Below are positions 17,644 through 27,874 of a stretch of 64,000 nucleotides of DNA, in pieces. A program made the position numbers and the translations under genes. This DNA comes from Bacteroidales bacterium UBA6397 (GTDB lineage Bacteria; Bacteroidota; Bacteroidia; Bacteroidales; UBA932): the NCBI GenBank assembly GCA_002439875.1, contig DJQB01000012.1, positions 62,001 to 126,000 on the forward strand. Direction: 5' to 3'. The notes below the pieces were generated by a model. The model was not told where the DNA came from and made no database searches. It saw nothing but the letters and a program-made list of their open reading frames with translations. Position 1 is the first letter of the stretch. Each line of letters starts with the position of its first letter.

Positions 17644-17859
17644 CTACAGCGTCCGCAGCCATTCCGCGAAGAAATAGTCATAGACATACCAGCAGTCGCC
17701 CTCGGTGGTGACAAAGTCGTTCCCTAAAAGTGAAGGATATAGTCTTCACCTTCCTTAAATGCGTTGCATTTTTCAAGGTATGCCTTCGTTATCTTTCTGA
17801 GCTCGCCATTCTTCCTCATCGCTGTATTCTTTGCCGTCTCCGTTTTATCGGATGTCCCA
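17644..17859 (-). pseudogene. Degraded C-terminal gene remnant
   Basis: Downstream of and in frame with the stop of the truncated ATPase gene, the minus strand still reads KNTAMRKNGELRKITKAYLE up to ILHF and a stop. After a one-base shift it goes on as GNDFVTTEGDCWYVYDYFF and AEWLRTL, then a stop at 17644-17646. The well-formed end suggests the tail of a second ATPase-like or related gene now broken by a frameshift. The family call is tentative. Confidence 0.4.
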
Positions 17860-17861
17860 AT

Positions 17862-19460
17862 CTACCTAATCTCGTCCATCCGGTAGAGGCTGTGGCCCTT
17901 AATCTGCACTACAATCAGGTGCAACGCGGCCTTCCCGGCAAGAGCCATGACTGCCTTGCCCTCACCATAGCCACGTATCTGATCCACGGCCTCGTCCCAC
18001 TGCTTCGCTGCCGCCTCCTCGGCTGCATCGGGCTTGAGGTACTTCAGTTCGACGATGTAGGCGTGGGCTGTCGTGGCGCAGCGGTGGAAGTCCGGCATGA
18101 GGAAGAAGTCGCAGTAGCCGTGGCTGAGTTCCACTTCCGGGTTCGTGAGGTAGTAGGGGTCGAGGCTGAAATAGGCCGTCATGAAGCCCTGGATGTTCCT
18201 CTCTCCCTCGATGAGGCTGCGGACGGATGTGGTGTCGTGGTACTGCCGGCAGATGTATTCCATCATCGGTCGCCAATCGCCGTCGAGGGCCGCGGAGTCG
18301 AAGGTCTCGGACAGTTTTGACATATTGACCTGGAGTATCTTGTTGTATTCGATGACGAGGTACTCGTAGAACTGCCTGCGGACGTTGTTGTTCGGAATAC
18401 TCAGAATGGTGTTCACCCCGCGTGTCCCGCTGATTGTGAGCAGCCCGTAGTAGTAGAGCAGGCTCTTGAACATGTCCGGCTCAATCAGCCTGTGTGCCGG
18501 GAACGAGGGCTGCACCCCGCCGAGGGTGAATCCGTTCTGCGCGACTTCAAGGAGCACGCTCTTGCGGTCGCCGTCCAGCTTGTCGAGCCGGATGAGCTTG
18601 TCGAGTTTGTTGTAGTCGGTGGCGGTGTTGCGGTCGAGCATGTCCCTAGGGGCCTTACTGCGGTTGATGTAGTGGCGGAGATAGTAGCTGACCATGTCGG
18701 TGTTGTACATCTTCGGATCGGTGTCAAGAGCTTCCACAGAAAAGCAGTATCCGTCATACCAAGGCTTCATTTCGGCAATCAGTGCATCTTCGTCGGCATG
18801 CAGCGCGCCCACGCCCTGATAGTACCGTATCATCTCCCTGACCTCCGTCTCGCTGAACCCCAGCATCATGTTGAACTCCGGATCGAGGGTGAGGGATGTG
18901 GCGATGTTGTATCCGCTGGTGACGTCGTCCATGGTGACGGGGCTCACGCCCATCATGAGTATGCGGTCGAACATCCCCTTGTACTGCTTGAAAACGCTCC
19001 GGTAGAAGCCCTCGGCGTGAGTCATGGCATGATAGACCTGCTCTCCCTTTACATTTAGCACCACATTCGTGAAGTTGTCGTACTCGTCGACGATGAGATA
19101 GAGTTTCCTCTTCATCCTCTTGGCATAAAGGTCGATTACGTTCAACTTGCCGACAAAGGTTTTCTGTTTAAGCACTTCGGAGAGATATTCCGGTGGATAG
19201 AACGCCTCGTACCTCCTCGCGAAGTCCTCAGCCACGGCACTGCAATAGACATCGAAGCTCTGAGACAGCGTCTCGATATCCCCGCCGACCCTCGAAAAGT
19301 CCAGGTACAGCACATGGAACTCTCCCATAAGCGGAGTCGGGTTCTTCTCAATCCAGAGTCCGGAGAACAGACTGACGAAATTGTCCTTTTCCAAAATGTC
19401 GTAGTAGTACCTCATCATGGACAGGAACAGGCTCTTCCCGAAACGCCTCCGAAAATTCGG
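17862..19460 (-). pseudogene. 5'-truncated AAA-ATPase-like / PD-(D/E)XK nuclease protein
   Basis: The product matches the common Bacteroidales family that joins an AAA-ATPase-like domain to a C-terminal PD-(D/E)XK nuclease. Walker B is intact (YLIVDEYDNF). The C-terminal nuclease core is visible (GYCDFFLMPDF, then HAYIVELKYLKP). The start is missing: the frame enters as PNFRRRFGKSLFLS, the end of Walker A, and is closed by TAG at 19461-19463, so the usual first ~35 residues are gone. An internal ATG at 19418 would begin after Walker A, so ATP binding is doubtful. It meets the truncated GH3 gene head to head. Confidence 0.75.
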
Positions 19461-19627
19461 CTATATTGCAACGAATCCGAAACCATCTCGGCTTTATAAC
19501 AAGAACCCGGCAATCTCTTTCTTCTGCTGCGTCCTCCAGAAATAGTGCTTTCTGGAAAATCTCAGCTCGTTCCGTTGATTTTTTGCGATTTCTCTTCCCG
19601 CATATTTCCATAAGCTGCGAAACTGAG

Positions 19628-21604
19628 CAATACCCGGTAGGGTCCGCCCTGGCGTCTTCCTGGGACGTGGACCTTGTCCGCAGAGTCGGTGAGGCGATGG
19701 GGAATGAGGTTCTTGAATATGGAGCTGATGTCCTGCTCGCTCCGGGAGTCAACATACAGAGGAATCCGCTTTGCGGGCGCAATTTCGAGTATTACTCCGA
19801 AGACCCTGTTGTTACCGGAAAGATTGCCTCGGCGTTCGTGCGTGGCCTCCAGTCACAGGGAGTGGGCGCGTCTGTCAAGCATTTTGCGGCAAACAACCAG
19901 GAGAGCAATCGAATGGAGAACGATTCCCGTGTCAGCGCCCGTGCATTGCGCGAAATATACCTCAGGGGTTTCGAAACCATTGTCCGGGAGGCGCATCCTT
20001 GGACAATAATGTCGTCTTACAACAAGATTAACGGCCGTTACACACAGGCCGACAAGGAACTGCTCACCGATCTTCTGCGCGGAGAATGGGGCTTTGACGG
20101 CATCGTGATGACTGACTGGACCTGGACAAGGAACACTGCGGAGCAGGTTGCCGCGGGGAATGACCTCTTCGAACCGGGAAATTGGGATCAGGTTAATGGA
20201 ATCATCGCGGCGGTACGCTCAGGGGAACTTCCTGAGAAGGCGCTGGACGCATGCGTCCTTAGAATGCTGCGCTACGTTATGAAGGCCCCCGCTTTCCGAA
20301 AATATGAGTTCAGCTCGGCTCCTGACCTTAAGGCCCACGCCGAGCTTGTCAGAAATGCGGCTGCCGAGTGCATGGTTCTGCTCAAAAATGAAAATGACGC
20401 CCTGCCGCTTGATGCTGGCGGCAAGGTCGCGCTTTTCGGGGCGCCGGCGTATGACATGATTGCCGGTGGAAGCGGCTCCGGGTATGTGCACAAGCCGTAT
20501 ATGGTTTCGCTTGACGCAGGGTTGAAGAATGCGGGCCTGTCGCTTGACGGGGAACTAGTCAGCTATTACGGGGACTATGCCAAATCCTGTTTTGAATATT
20601 GGCGCGGCGAGGGTTTCGTGAGCGACATCTGGAACGTGCGCGCTCTTCCCGAACCGGAGACGCCTTCCGCGGCCGTGTGGAGGGCTGCGGTGCAGAATGA
20701 CGCCGCTGTCGTGGTGATCACGCGGACTTCCGGTGAGTCCAACGACCGACGGCTTGAGCAGGGTGACTGGTATCTGACGGACAACGAGATGAATTTGCTG
20801 CGCAATGTCTGCGACGGTTTCCACGCGCGCGGGAAAAAGGTCACTGTGGTGCTCAATGTAGGAGGCGTGATTGAAACCGCCTCGTGGAAGCACCTCCCGG
20901 ATGCCATTCTGCTCGCCTGGCAACCAGGGCAGGAGGCCGGAAATTCCGTTGCGGATGTCCTTGTCGGAAAGGTGAATCCTTCCGGAAGGCTGGCCGCGAC
21001 ATTCCCGGAGAACTATTTTGATGATCCGTCGTCCATAAATTTCCCATACGACTACGACAAGTATGCGGACAAGCGTATGTACGACGTTGGAAATCGCTCG
21101 ACATTGGACCATACCGATTATGACGAGGGAATATATGTCGGCTACCGTTGGTTCTCCACCTTCGGCAAGAGAGTCTCTTTCCCGTTCGGACATGGACTGA
21201 GTTACACTGAGTTTGAACAGGTGGAGCCGTCAGCGAAAGTCACCGCGGACAGCGTCTTTTTCAGCGTGAGAGTCAGAAATGCCGGTAAAATTGCCGGAAA
21301 GGATGTCATCGAGGTCTTTGTCTCCGCGCCAGGGTCTCTGGTTCTGGACAAGCCAAAGGTGGAGCTCAAGGCCTTTGCAAAGACTGGACTTCTCGCGCCT
21401 GGAGAGTCGGAGGTGGTCACGATGGGGATTGCTGTTAGGGATCTCGCTTCGTTTGATGAGGCGGCTTCTCTCTGGTGCGCCGACGCGGGAAAATATGTGG
21501 CAAGGTTCAGCCGCGATGCGGACACTGAGATTTGCTCATGCACTTTCCGCCTCAAAAGGAAGTATGAGGAGAAATGCGGCCGTATACTTGGAAGGCAGCG
21601 CTGA
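19628..21604 (+). pseudogene. 5'-truncated GH3 beta-glycosidase
   Basis: GH3 homology starts abruptly at YPVGSALASSWD (about 19640) and runs through GPGVNIQRNPLCGRNFEY-like text, KHFAANNQE, the nucleophile region VMTDWTW, the alpha/beta sandwich and a fibronectin-III-like C-terminus ending near 21600. The first ~90-100 residues of the barrel and any signal peptide are absent. The frame upstream (19466-19627) reads through sequence with no GH3 likeness. The remaining barrel is incomplete, so activity is unlikely. The break lies about 170 bp from the break in the opposite ATPase gene, which suggests a single deletion or rearrangement. Confidence 0.8.
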
Positions 21605-21653
21605 CTCATCAGCGCCCGCATCATCGCTCCTGGCTTTCCAAACGTTTGGATTC

Positions 21654-21687
21654 TTGGTGATGAAATCAGTGTGAAATAGTATCTTTG
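21654..21687 (+). promoter_or_regulatory. Promoter for the P-type ATPase gene
   Basis: TTG at 21654-21656 and TATCTTTG at 21680-21687 match the Bacteroidetes -33/-7 pattern with a 23-bp spacer, slightly long. The start codon is 28 bp after the -7 box. Confidence 0.6.
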
Positions 21688-21714
21688 CTGGCATATTCAA
21701 AGAATAGTTTGACT

Positions 21715-24504
21715 ATGAAGAAAGGAAACGGTGAGATAAGAGTCGCCAAGACGAATGATGAGTTCGCACAAAGCGGCACAGAAACAACGGATTGCCTTAT
21801 CGAGGGATCCGAGGAGGTGGTCCAAGGGAAAGGGCGGAACATCATTCCGGAGGCGGAGAAGGAGCCACTTTGGAAGGCATATCTGGAGAAGTTCAAGGAT
21901 CCGATCATCATCATTCTGCTGGTGGCGCTGGCTCTGTCGCTTGGCGTGTCACTCTACGAGATGGTCACAGCGGGACGGGACGCGTCCTGCCTTATCGAAC
22001 CGGTGGGAGTGCTGGCGGCCATATTGTTGGCGACCGGAATCGGATTCATCTTCGAGGTGAAGGCGGAGAAGGAGTTCAAGATTCTAAACAAGGCGAAGGA
22101 CGAGAGGCCTGTCAAGGTGCTGCGTCTGGAAAACGGGGGCGGCAAGAGTCCTCAGACCTACGAGATTCCCAAAAGTGATGTCTGTGTCGGAGATGTGGTC
22201 GTGCTGGAGAACGGGGACGAGGTGCCGGCGGACGGTGTCCTGCTGAGTGACCGGAACCTGATAATGGACGAGTCAAACTTCACCGGTGAACCGTTCACGA
22301 AAAAGAGGACTCAACCCGAAAGCGATACGGAAAGCACCTATCCCTGCAATTTCCTGCTTCGCGGCACGACAGTGATTGAGGGAAGCGCCACCTGCAGGGT
22401 CACTGCGGTCGGCACTGAAACGGAAGAGGGAAAAGGCGCGAGGATATTACAGGAAGAGCCTGATGTCCAGACCCCTCTGAACGCCCAGCTGAACCAGCTC
22501 GCCCGATGGATAACATACGCTAGCTACATCATCGCGGTCCTGATCGTGGTCGGGAGGATGAGCATATTTTTCCTCACGAACGACACTGGGACATATTCAT
22601 TCATCGAGATTTTCCGCGCCGCGCTCAATTCGCTGATGATCGCGGTGACGCTGATTGTGGTGGCTGTGCCTGAAGGGTTGCCGATGAGCGTGACGGTCAG
22701 CCTTGCGCTGAGCATGCGCAGGATGCTCAAGGAGAAGAACCTCGTGCGAAAGCTTCACGCCTGCGAGACTCTCGGGGCGACCACCGTCATCTGCACCGAC
22801 AAGACCGGCACGCTGACAAAGAACAAGATGAGTGTGGTGGAGTCCGGGTTCTGGGGAGTAGATGAAAGCCTTGTCACAGACAGTATGGCCGTGAATTCGA
22901 CAGCGGTGTTGAACACATCAGAGACCGGAGAGCCGCACGCGATAGGAAATCCGACCGAGGGGGCGCTTCTGCTATGGCTTCAAGGCAAAGGGGTTGACTA
23001 TTCCAAGCGCAGGAACGCCTACAGGATAGTGGACCAGATCGCGTTCTCGACTGAAAGGAAACGGATGACCACGGACGCTGTCGACACCGCGACCGGCAAG
23101 GAATATCTCTTCATCAAAGGCGCCCCCGAACAGCTTCTGGAAACCTCAGACATCATCGCCGGAGGCCAGACCAAGGAAAGCGTGCTCGCCACTCTGGCCC
23201 TCTGGCAGTCCAAAGGTATGAGAACCCTCGGATTCGCCTACAGGAATATGTCCGAGAAGGATTCTCCGACGACATTCTTCGGCATCGTGGGCATAGCGGA
23301 CCCGATCCGCGAGGATGTGCGGGATGCGATCAACACCTGCTCCGGACACGCCGGGGTCAGGGTGATCATGGTGACCGGAGACAACGCCCTTACCGCCAGC
23401 GAGATAGCGCGTCAGGCCGGAATCATCAGCGACAACGAGACCAATCCTCTGACAATCACCGGCTCCGAATTCGCGGCCAAGAGTGATGAATATCTCAAAG
23501 AAGAGGTTCTGCCTACCCTCAGGGTTCTTTCACGAGCCAGGCCGGAGGACAAGGTTCGCCTTGTAACCCTTCTACAGCAGATGGGTGAGGTCGTGGCGGT
23601 CACCGGTGACGGAACCAACGACGCTCCCGCCCTTAAAAAGGCTCAGGTCGGGCTTTCGATGGGAGACGGCACGGCAAGGGCAAAGGAGGCCAGCGACGTG
23701 ACGATCATCGACAACTCGTTCTCAAGCATAGGCAAAGGCATTCTGTGGGGACGGTCGCTATACTTGAACATCAAGCGTTTCATCCTGTTCCAGATGACGA
23801 TCAACGTGTGCGCCTGTCTGGTTGTGCTCCTTGGCGCGTTCATCGGGCTGGACTCCCCTCTGACCGTCACACAGATGCTGTGGGTGAACCTCATCATGGA
23901 CACATTCGCGGCGATTGCCCTGTCATCCCTGCCGCCTGACCGCCGGGTTATGGAAGACAGGCCAAGAGACCAGAAAAGCCACATCATAGACCGCTCGATG
24001 GCGAAGCGGATAGCCTTCACGGGAATATTGTTCTTTGTCTATCTCGCCCTTCTTTGGCAGCTTCTTTGGCGGATGGACATCAGTTCCGTCAAGGACCTTC
24101 TCCACTGGAATGTCGTCGGGGAGTTCTTCAGCGGAGCGTTCTCCGCCCACACCAAGACCCACCTGTCCGGGTACGAACTGGGCGTGTTCTTCACAACCTT
24201 CGTGCTTCTCCAGTTCTGGAATCTGTTCAACGCCAGATACTTCAAGACTGGTGGCAGCGTCCTTCAGGACATACTCGATTTTTTCTTCAACCGCAAGAGG
24301 TTCAAGGCTTCCGCCTGCTACGGCTGCCTGTTGGTCGCCGGAGTCATCCTGATCGGCCAGTTCCTGATTGTCAACTGTTTCGGTGTTTTCTTCGAGGTCT
24401 CCCCTCTCCCTCTTGCCGACTGGGGCTGGATCCTTCTCTGCACCTCTCCGGTTCTCATCCTCCCGGATCTCTGGCGGTTCATCCGCTCAAAGATCGCCTC
24501 GTGA
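21715..24504 (+). CDS. Calcium-transporting P-type ATPase (PMCA/P2-like)
   Basis: Inner-membrane pump that uses ATP to move a divalent cation, probably calcium, out of the cytosol. The phosphorylated Asp362 lies in CTDKTGTLT. The TGE loop of the actuator is present (NFTGEPF). The PEGLP motif of transmembrane helix 4 is clear (VPEGLPMSVTV), and the hinge reads TGDGTNDAPALKKA. At 929 aa it has about ten membrane segments and a calcium-pump C-terminal helix bundle. The ATG at 21715 is preferred over an upstream TTG that lies within the promoter. It is monocistronic and converges on the transporter gene after it. Confidence 0.92.
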   Translation: MKKGNGEIRVAKTNDEFAQSGTETTDCLIEGSEEVVQGKGRNIIPEAEKEPLWKAYLEKFKDPIIIILLVALALSLGVSLYEMVTAGRDASCLIEPVGVLAAILLATGIGFIFEVKAEKEFKILNKAKDERPVKVLRLENGGGKSPQTYEIPKSDVCVGDVVVLENGDEVPADGVLLSDRNLIMDESNFTGEPFTKKRTQPESDTESTYPCNFLLRGTTVIEGSATCRVTAVGTETEEGKGARILQEEPDVQTPLNAQLNQLARWITYASYIIAVLIVVGRMSIFFLTNDTGTYSFIEIFRAALNSLMIAVTLIVVAVPEGLPMSVTVSLALSMRRMLKEKNLVRKLHACETLGATTVICTDKTGTLTKNKMSVVESGFWGVDESLVTDSMAVNSTAVLNTSETGEPHAIGNPTEGALLLWLQGKGVDYSKRRNAYRIVDQIAFSTERKRMTTDAVDTATGKEYLFIKGAPEQLLETSDIIAGGQTKESVLATLALWQSKGMRTLGFAYRNMSEKDSPTTFFGIVGIADPIREDVRDAINTCSGHAGVRVIMVTGDNALTASEIARQAGIISDNETNPLTITGSEFAAKSDEYLKEEVLPTLRVLSRARPEDKVRLVTLLQQMGEVVAVTGDGTNDAPALKKAQVGLSMGDGTARAKEASDVTIIDNSFSSIGKGILWGRSLYLNIKRFILFQMTINVCACLVVLLGAFIGLDSPLTVTQMLWVNLIMDTFAAIALSSLPPDRRVMEDRPRDQKSHIIDRSMAKRIAFTGILFFVYLALLWQLLWRMDISSVKDLLHWNVVGEFFSGAFSAHTKTHLSGYELGVFFTTFVLLQFWNLFNARYFKTGGSVLQDILDFFFNRKRFKASACYGCLLVAGVILIGQFLIVNCFGVFFEVSPLPLADWGWILLCTSPVLILPDLWRFIRSKIAS

Positions 24505-24733
24505 TCCTACATGGATGGCAAAACACTGTGGATCAGCCTGATAACATGACCTACTCCCACCCGTCATCGGCATGAGCAGGTTCTGCTAATCATTTACTTA
24601 TAAGTGGGTTGACCTCTACGGTCAAAACGACACCGGACAGATCGGCAGACCGAGGTTGCGTGGATGTGACGACAAAGCGACAAAGCGACAAAGCCCCCGC
24701 TCTCGGTTACGGTAAATTGACTGGACATGTCTG
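24505..24733. other. Convergent intergenic stretch with a short 8-bp tandem repeat
   Basis: Between the convergent P-ATPase and transporter genes there is no credible ORF. The unit CGACAAAG is repeated three times exactly at 24670-24693. No clear terminator hairpin was found. Confidence 0.5.
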
Positions 24734-26407
24734 TCAGGGAAGCATCAGAACCTGGCCGGAGATGACGCGGAGGAACATCTCCATCGGATAGACAGTGGCA
24801 TAGGCCACGGATGGCTCGTCATCATCGACTGTGGTGAGGGCATAGTTGAGTGCGATCGGATTCGCCATCGAGGCACACAGCATCCCGACATTTTCCGAAT
24901 AGTCCGTCTTGAAGAATTTGGACGCGGCAATGCCCACAATCAGCACAGGAACGATTGCCAAGAGAACACTGACCACAATCCACATCAAGCCCTCAGGCCT
25001 TAGGACCGTCTCGAAAAAGTCGGGTCCGGCACTTAGCCCCAATCCGGCAAGATAGATTGTCAGGCCAAACTGACGCAGCATCAGATTAGCGCTGTGAGTC
25101 GTGTAGGTGGTGAGGTGGATTCTCGGCCCGAAAGCACCCATCAGGATGCCGATCAGAATCGGACCACCTGCGATTCCAAGCCGGATCGGTACACTCATTC
25201 CCGGAATGGAAATCGGAAGACTGCCCAGAATCAACCCGAGCATCAGTCCGATGAAAATGAACAACAGATTCGGATTACGAAGTTCTTTCTCCTGATTACC
25301 AAGCACTTCTGCCACACGATCAACAGCCTTCTGCTCCCCCACTATCGTCAGTTTGTCCCCAATCTGAAGCCTGAGGTCACGGGACGGAAGCAGGTCGATT
25401 CCGGCTCTGTTCACCCTCGTGATGTTGATCCGGTAGGCATTGCGCAGATGTAGATCCCCGAGTTTCGCCCCGTTGACACTCGTCTTGGTCACAAAGATGT
25501 GGCGTGACACGAGCATCCCGTCCAGATGGTTCCAGTCAATGTCTTTCTTGTTCCAATCTTTGACGACCTTCTCTCCAAAGAGTTGCTCCGCTGCCCCCGC
25601 ATCCTTCTCTCTGGTCAGCACAAGCACATGTTCTCCTTCTTCGAGCACAGTGTCTCCGTCTGGTATGATGACTTGCCCACGGCCCTCTCCGGCATATTTC
25701 CAAACCCTAGAGACAACAAGACGGACGTGTGCGTTCTTCATGATGTCGCGGATGGTTTTCCCAAAGACCGCCGGATTGCTCACCCTGAACTCTGTGATGA
25801 AGGTCTGGTTGTCGTGTGCATCCTTTGTTCCACAGTTCTTACGGAATATTGCCGAAAGAATCGCGACACACAGAATCACCCCTATCACTCCGAAAGGGTA
25901 GCCCACAGCGCATGCTGTGGCCATCTGGTTGGAGACAGCCACCGCTCCGGGATCGGTCTGGAGCAAGGTCTGCTGCGCGGCTCCAAGCATGGGAGTGTTG
26001 GTGGCCGCCCCTGTCAGAAGACCTGTCGCCACTGGAAGGGATAATCCACATAATTTACTTATGCCCAATGTCATTAAGGTACCAACCAAAAGCACGGCGA
26101 ACGCCAGGATATTCAATTTGATGCCTCCTTTTTTCAACGACGGGAAAAAGCTCGGCCCCACCTGCAGACCAAGGGTGAAAACAAACAGCACCAAACCGAA
26201 GTTCTGCGCAAGCGCAAGCATACGGGAATCGACGCTGAGCCCGAAATGCCCGGCAACGATTCCCGCGAAAAAAACGAACGTAACGCCGAGACTTACTCCC
26301 TTTACCTTGATCTTATTGCAGAGTAGGCCCGCCGCACAGATCAGTGACAGGACAAGAATCGCCTGAATATAAGACGGTTCCGTAAATATCTCGATGAACC
26401 AGTTCAT
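24734..26407 (-). CDS. AspT/YidE-type (aspartate:alanine exchanger family) transporter
   Basis: Inner-membrane carrier of the AAE family. Residues about 1-185 and 380-557 each form a hydrophobic duplicated half with 5-6 helices; the first contains GLVLFVFTLGLQVGPSFF and GLLTGAATNTPML, the second the matching GLTIYLAGLGLSAGPDFF. Between them are two TrkA-C-like regulatory domains (about 205-290 and 295-375, with DGDTVLEEGEHVLVL and LRLQIGDKLTIVG). Length fits the family. The natural substrate (an amino acid or dicarboxylate) is unknown. The start codon lies 22 bp downstream of a good minus-strand -7 box. Confidence 0.87.
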   Translation of the reverse strand: MNWFIEIFTEPSYIQAILVLSLICAAGLLCNKIKVKGVSLGVTFVFFAGIVAGHFGLSVDSRMLALAQNFGLVLFVFTLGLQVGPSFFPSLKKGGIKLNILAFAVLLVGTLMTLGISKLCGLSLPVATGLLTGAATNTPMLGAAQQTLLQTDPGAVAVSNQMATACAVGYPFGVIGVILCVAILSAIFRKNCGTKDAHDNQTFITEFRVSNPAVFGKTIRDIMKNAHVRLVVSRVWKYAGEGRGQVIIPDGDTVLEEGEHVLVLTREKDAGAAEQLFGEKVVKDWNKKDIDWNHLDGMLVSRHIFVTKTSVNGAKLGDLHLRNAYRINITRVNRAGIDLLPSRDLRLQIGDKLTIVGEQKAVDRVAEVLGNQEKELRNPNLLFIFIGLMLGLILGSLPISIPGMSVPIRLGIAGGPILIGILMGAFGPRIHLTTYTTHSANLMLRQFGLTIYLAGLGLSAGPDFFETVLRPEGLMWIVVSVLLAIVPVLIVGIAASKFFKTDYSENVGMLCASMANPIALNYALTTVDDDEPSVAYATVYPMEMFLRVISGQVLMLP

Positions 26408-26429
26408 AGCCCTTTAAATAATCAGAGTA

Positions 26430-26437
26430 CAAAGATA
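26430..26437 (-). promoter_or_regulatory. -7 promoter box for the AspT-like transporter
   Basis: Reads TATCTTTG on the minus strand, 22 bp before the ATG at 26407. No clear TTG was seen at the expected -33 distance. Confidence 0.5.
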
Positions 26438-26715
26438 GTCAGAAATATTCATTAAATTTGTTCTATGAAGATGCCAGCGTCCATGAATAAAGGTGTTCCC
26501 ACCAAGGGCAGCACTAAAGTACGGAAACCCTCAACGAAAAAACGGAAGTCCCGAATGAAGATGAAGCCAAGGAAAGTCAACATCGGGGGTTGGACAGTCA
26601 TAGGCGTAACCTCCACCATCATGATAGCCATTGTGATGCTCTCCCATGATCGGAGAGGAACTGATGACTGTGAGACCCGGGCCTTGTGGATCTCAATGTG
26701 ATGAGAAAATAGTCT
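26438..26715. other. Intergenic stretch without a credible gene
   Basis: It separates the transporter gene from the beta-propeller gene. Both strands have short open frames, but none has convincing protein character. A TAAATTTG box occurs on the plus strand at 26453-26460 with only a 78-codon lysine-rich frame after it. Confidence 0.4.
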
Positions 26716-27828
26716 TTATAACCTCTCGAAAGGCTTGGCTAAATCGCCCGTCCAGCGGTAAAGATGTGTTCTGGAATACTGTATTCCGGTCTCCGCTTTC
26801 TTACCCGGCTCGGCGAAATAGAACAAGCCGTCGCCTACCGGACATATTCCAGTCGCGCCATACTTGAAATAGAATCCTGGAACAGGAGCCTCCTGAGACC
26901 CGACAACCTGATGTTTAGTCCTGTCATAAAGCACTCCGGCCAACTGCTTTTTGACAGGCTTGTCAGCGACATCGAACACAAACATGTCATAATTCTTGAA
27001 TATGCTTTTGCGTCCCTTGTACACGGCCATGAACATCTTCCCTGTCCCGGCGTCGTAAGCCAGATTCTGCACTCCCCAGTTCGTGTTGCCTGTGTAAACG
27101 AAATACTTGTCCAAAGGCTTGGCCGGACCTTCCGCATAGAAATCCCCGAACTTCACCTTTCCGGCATATTCATTCAATTTCTTGATGTCGTAGCGGAGCA
27201 GCACCTGATGGTTGTTGTCGTCGCGGGTCTTGTCGCCATAGATGCCGTAAGCCACATAAAGATAATCTTTCCCGTCCTTTTTTCCGAGTTTCGGGGCTAT
27301 CGTCACCCCGTCGATTCCTGAGCAGCCGTAAAAATGCTCGTACTCCTTGTCGGCGAATCCTGTCAGGTGGTAATCCCTTGTGGCTTCCTTGACACAGACA
27401 ATGCGGAAAGCGTCATTGTTCTCGGAATCCATTCCGACCTCTGTGACCTTGTCTACATCAATGATTGCTATGTAAAACATCGAGCGTCCCTTGGCGAAAG
27501 AGGAAAGACTGGCTCCTATGACATCATCCTTGCACTCAAGAGAGGCGTAAACCTTTCTGTCCGAAGGGTTGAATGTCATCGCTCCGAGATGGCCTTGGAT
27601 CCTGTCTATTGAGCCTACAACCTTACCTTCCATGTCCGTCTTGATGAAGCTGGTCGTGAAAGAGAAGTACATTTTGCCGGCGGCGCTGTCGTAGGCGATT
27701 CCCTGAACATGGTTCTTCGCACCTTCGACATAAATCTCCGTCGGCAGCTGTTGTTCTGTCAGCGAATACGCGGCCACTGTTCCGGCAACAATCATCAATG
27801 TGATCAATAGTATTCTTTTCATATTCAA
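26716..27828 (-). CDS. Secreted beta-propeller-like protein of unknown function
   Basis: Residues 1-21 form a signal peptide without a lipobox (IVAGTVAAYS). The mature protein shows repeated strand blocks of the propeller type: HVQGIAYDSAAGKMYFSF, HLGAMTFNPSDRKVYASL, GIDGVTIAPKLGKKDGKDYL and WGVQNLAYDAGTGKMFMAV. These fit four to six blades that carry a Y-D-x-x-x-G-K turn. No catalytic site was recognised. It lies 46 bp after lpxB on the same strand and may be read through from the surE-lpxB unit. It could bind a ligand in the periplasm; this is a guess from the fold. Confidence 0.6.
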   Translation of the reverse strand: MNMKRILLITLMIVAGTVAAYSLTEQQLPTEIYVEGAKNHVQGIAYDSAAGKMYFSFTTSFIKTDMEGKVVGSIDRIQGHLGAMTFNPSDRKVYASLECKDDVIGASLSSFAKGRSMFYIAIIDVDKVTEVGMDSENNDAFRIVCVKEATRDYHLTGFADKEYEHFYGCSGIDGVTIAPKLGKKDGKDYLYVAYGIYGDKTRDDNNHQVLLRYDIKKLNEYAGKVKFGDFYAEGPAKPLDKYFVYTGNTNWGVQNLAYDAGTGKMFMAVYKGRKSIFKNYDMFVFDVADKPVKKQLAGVLYDRTKHQVVGSQEAPVPGFYFKYGATGICPVGDGLFYFAEPGKKAETGIQYSRTHLYRWTGDLAKPFERL

Positions 27829-27874
27829 AAATGTTTCATTCTATATTTTGGCCGCTGCCTGAAAGACTCTCTCC

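Noticed and set aside
17730..18320. 196-codon plus-strand frame across the ATPase remnant
   Set aside because: Antisense to sequence with clear nuclease motifs; no protein features of its own.
19466..19627. Upstream part of the GH3 open frame as a true N-terminus
   Set aside because: No start codon with a signal peptide and no GH3 likeness; the sequence is Ser/Arg/Phe-rich and looks like read-through of foreign DNA.
24670..24693. Three CGACAAAG units as a regulatory array
   Set aside because: It lies between convergent genes with no promoter nearby; simple slippage is enough.
26465..26701. 78-codon plus-strand frame with one hydrophobic stretch after a TAAATTTG box
   Set aside because: The box overlaps the place where the leader should be, the product is Lys/Arg-rich low complexity, and the opposite strand offers equally open frames. 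No family was recognised.
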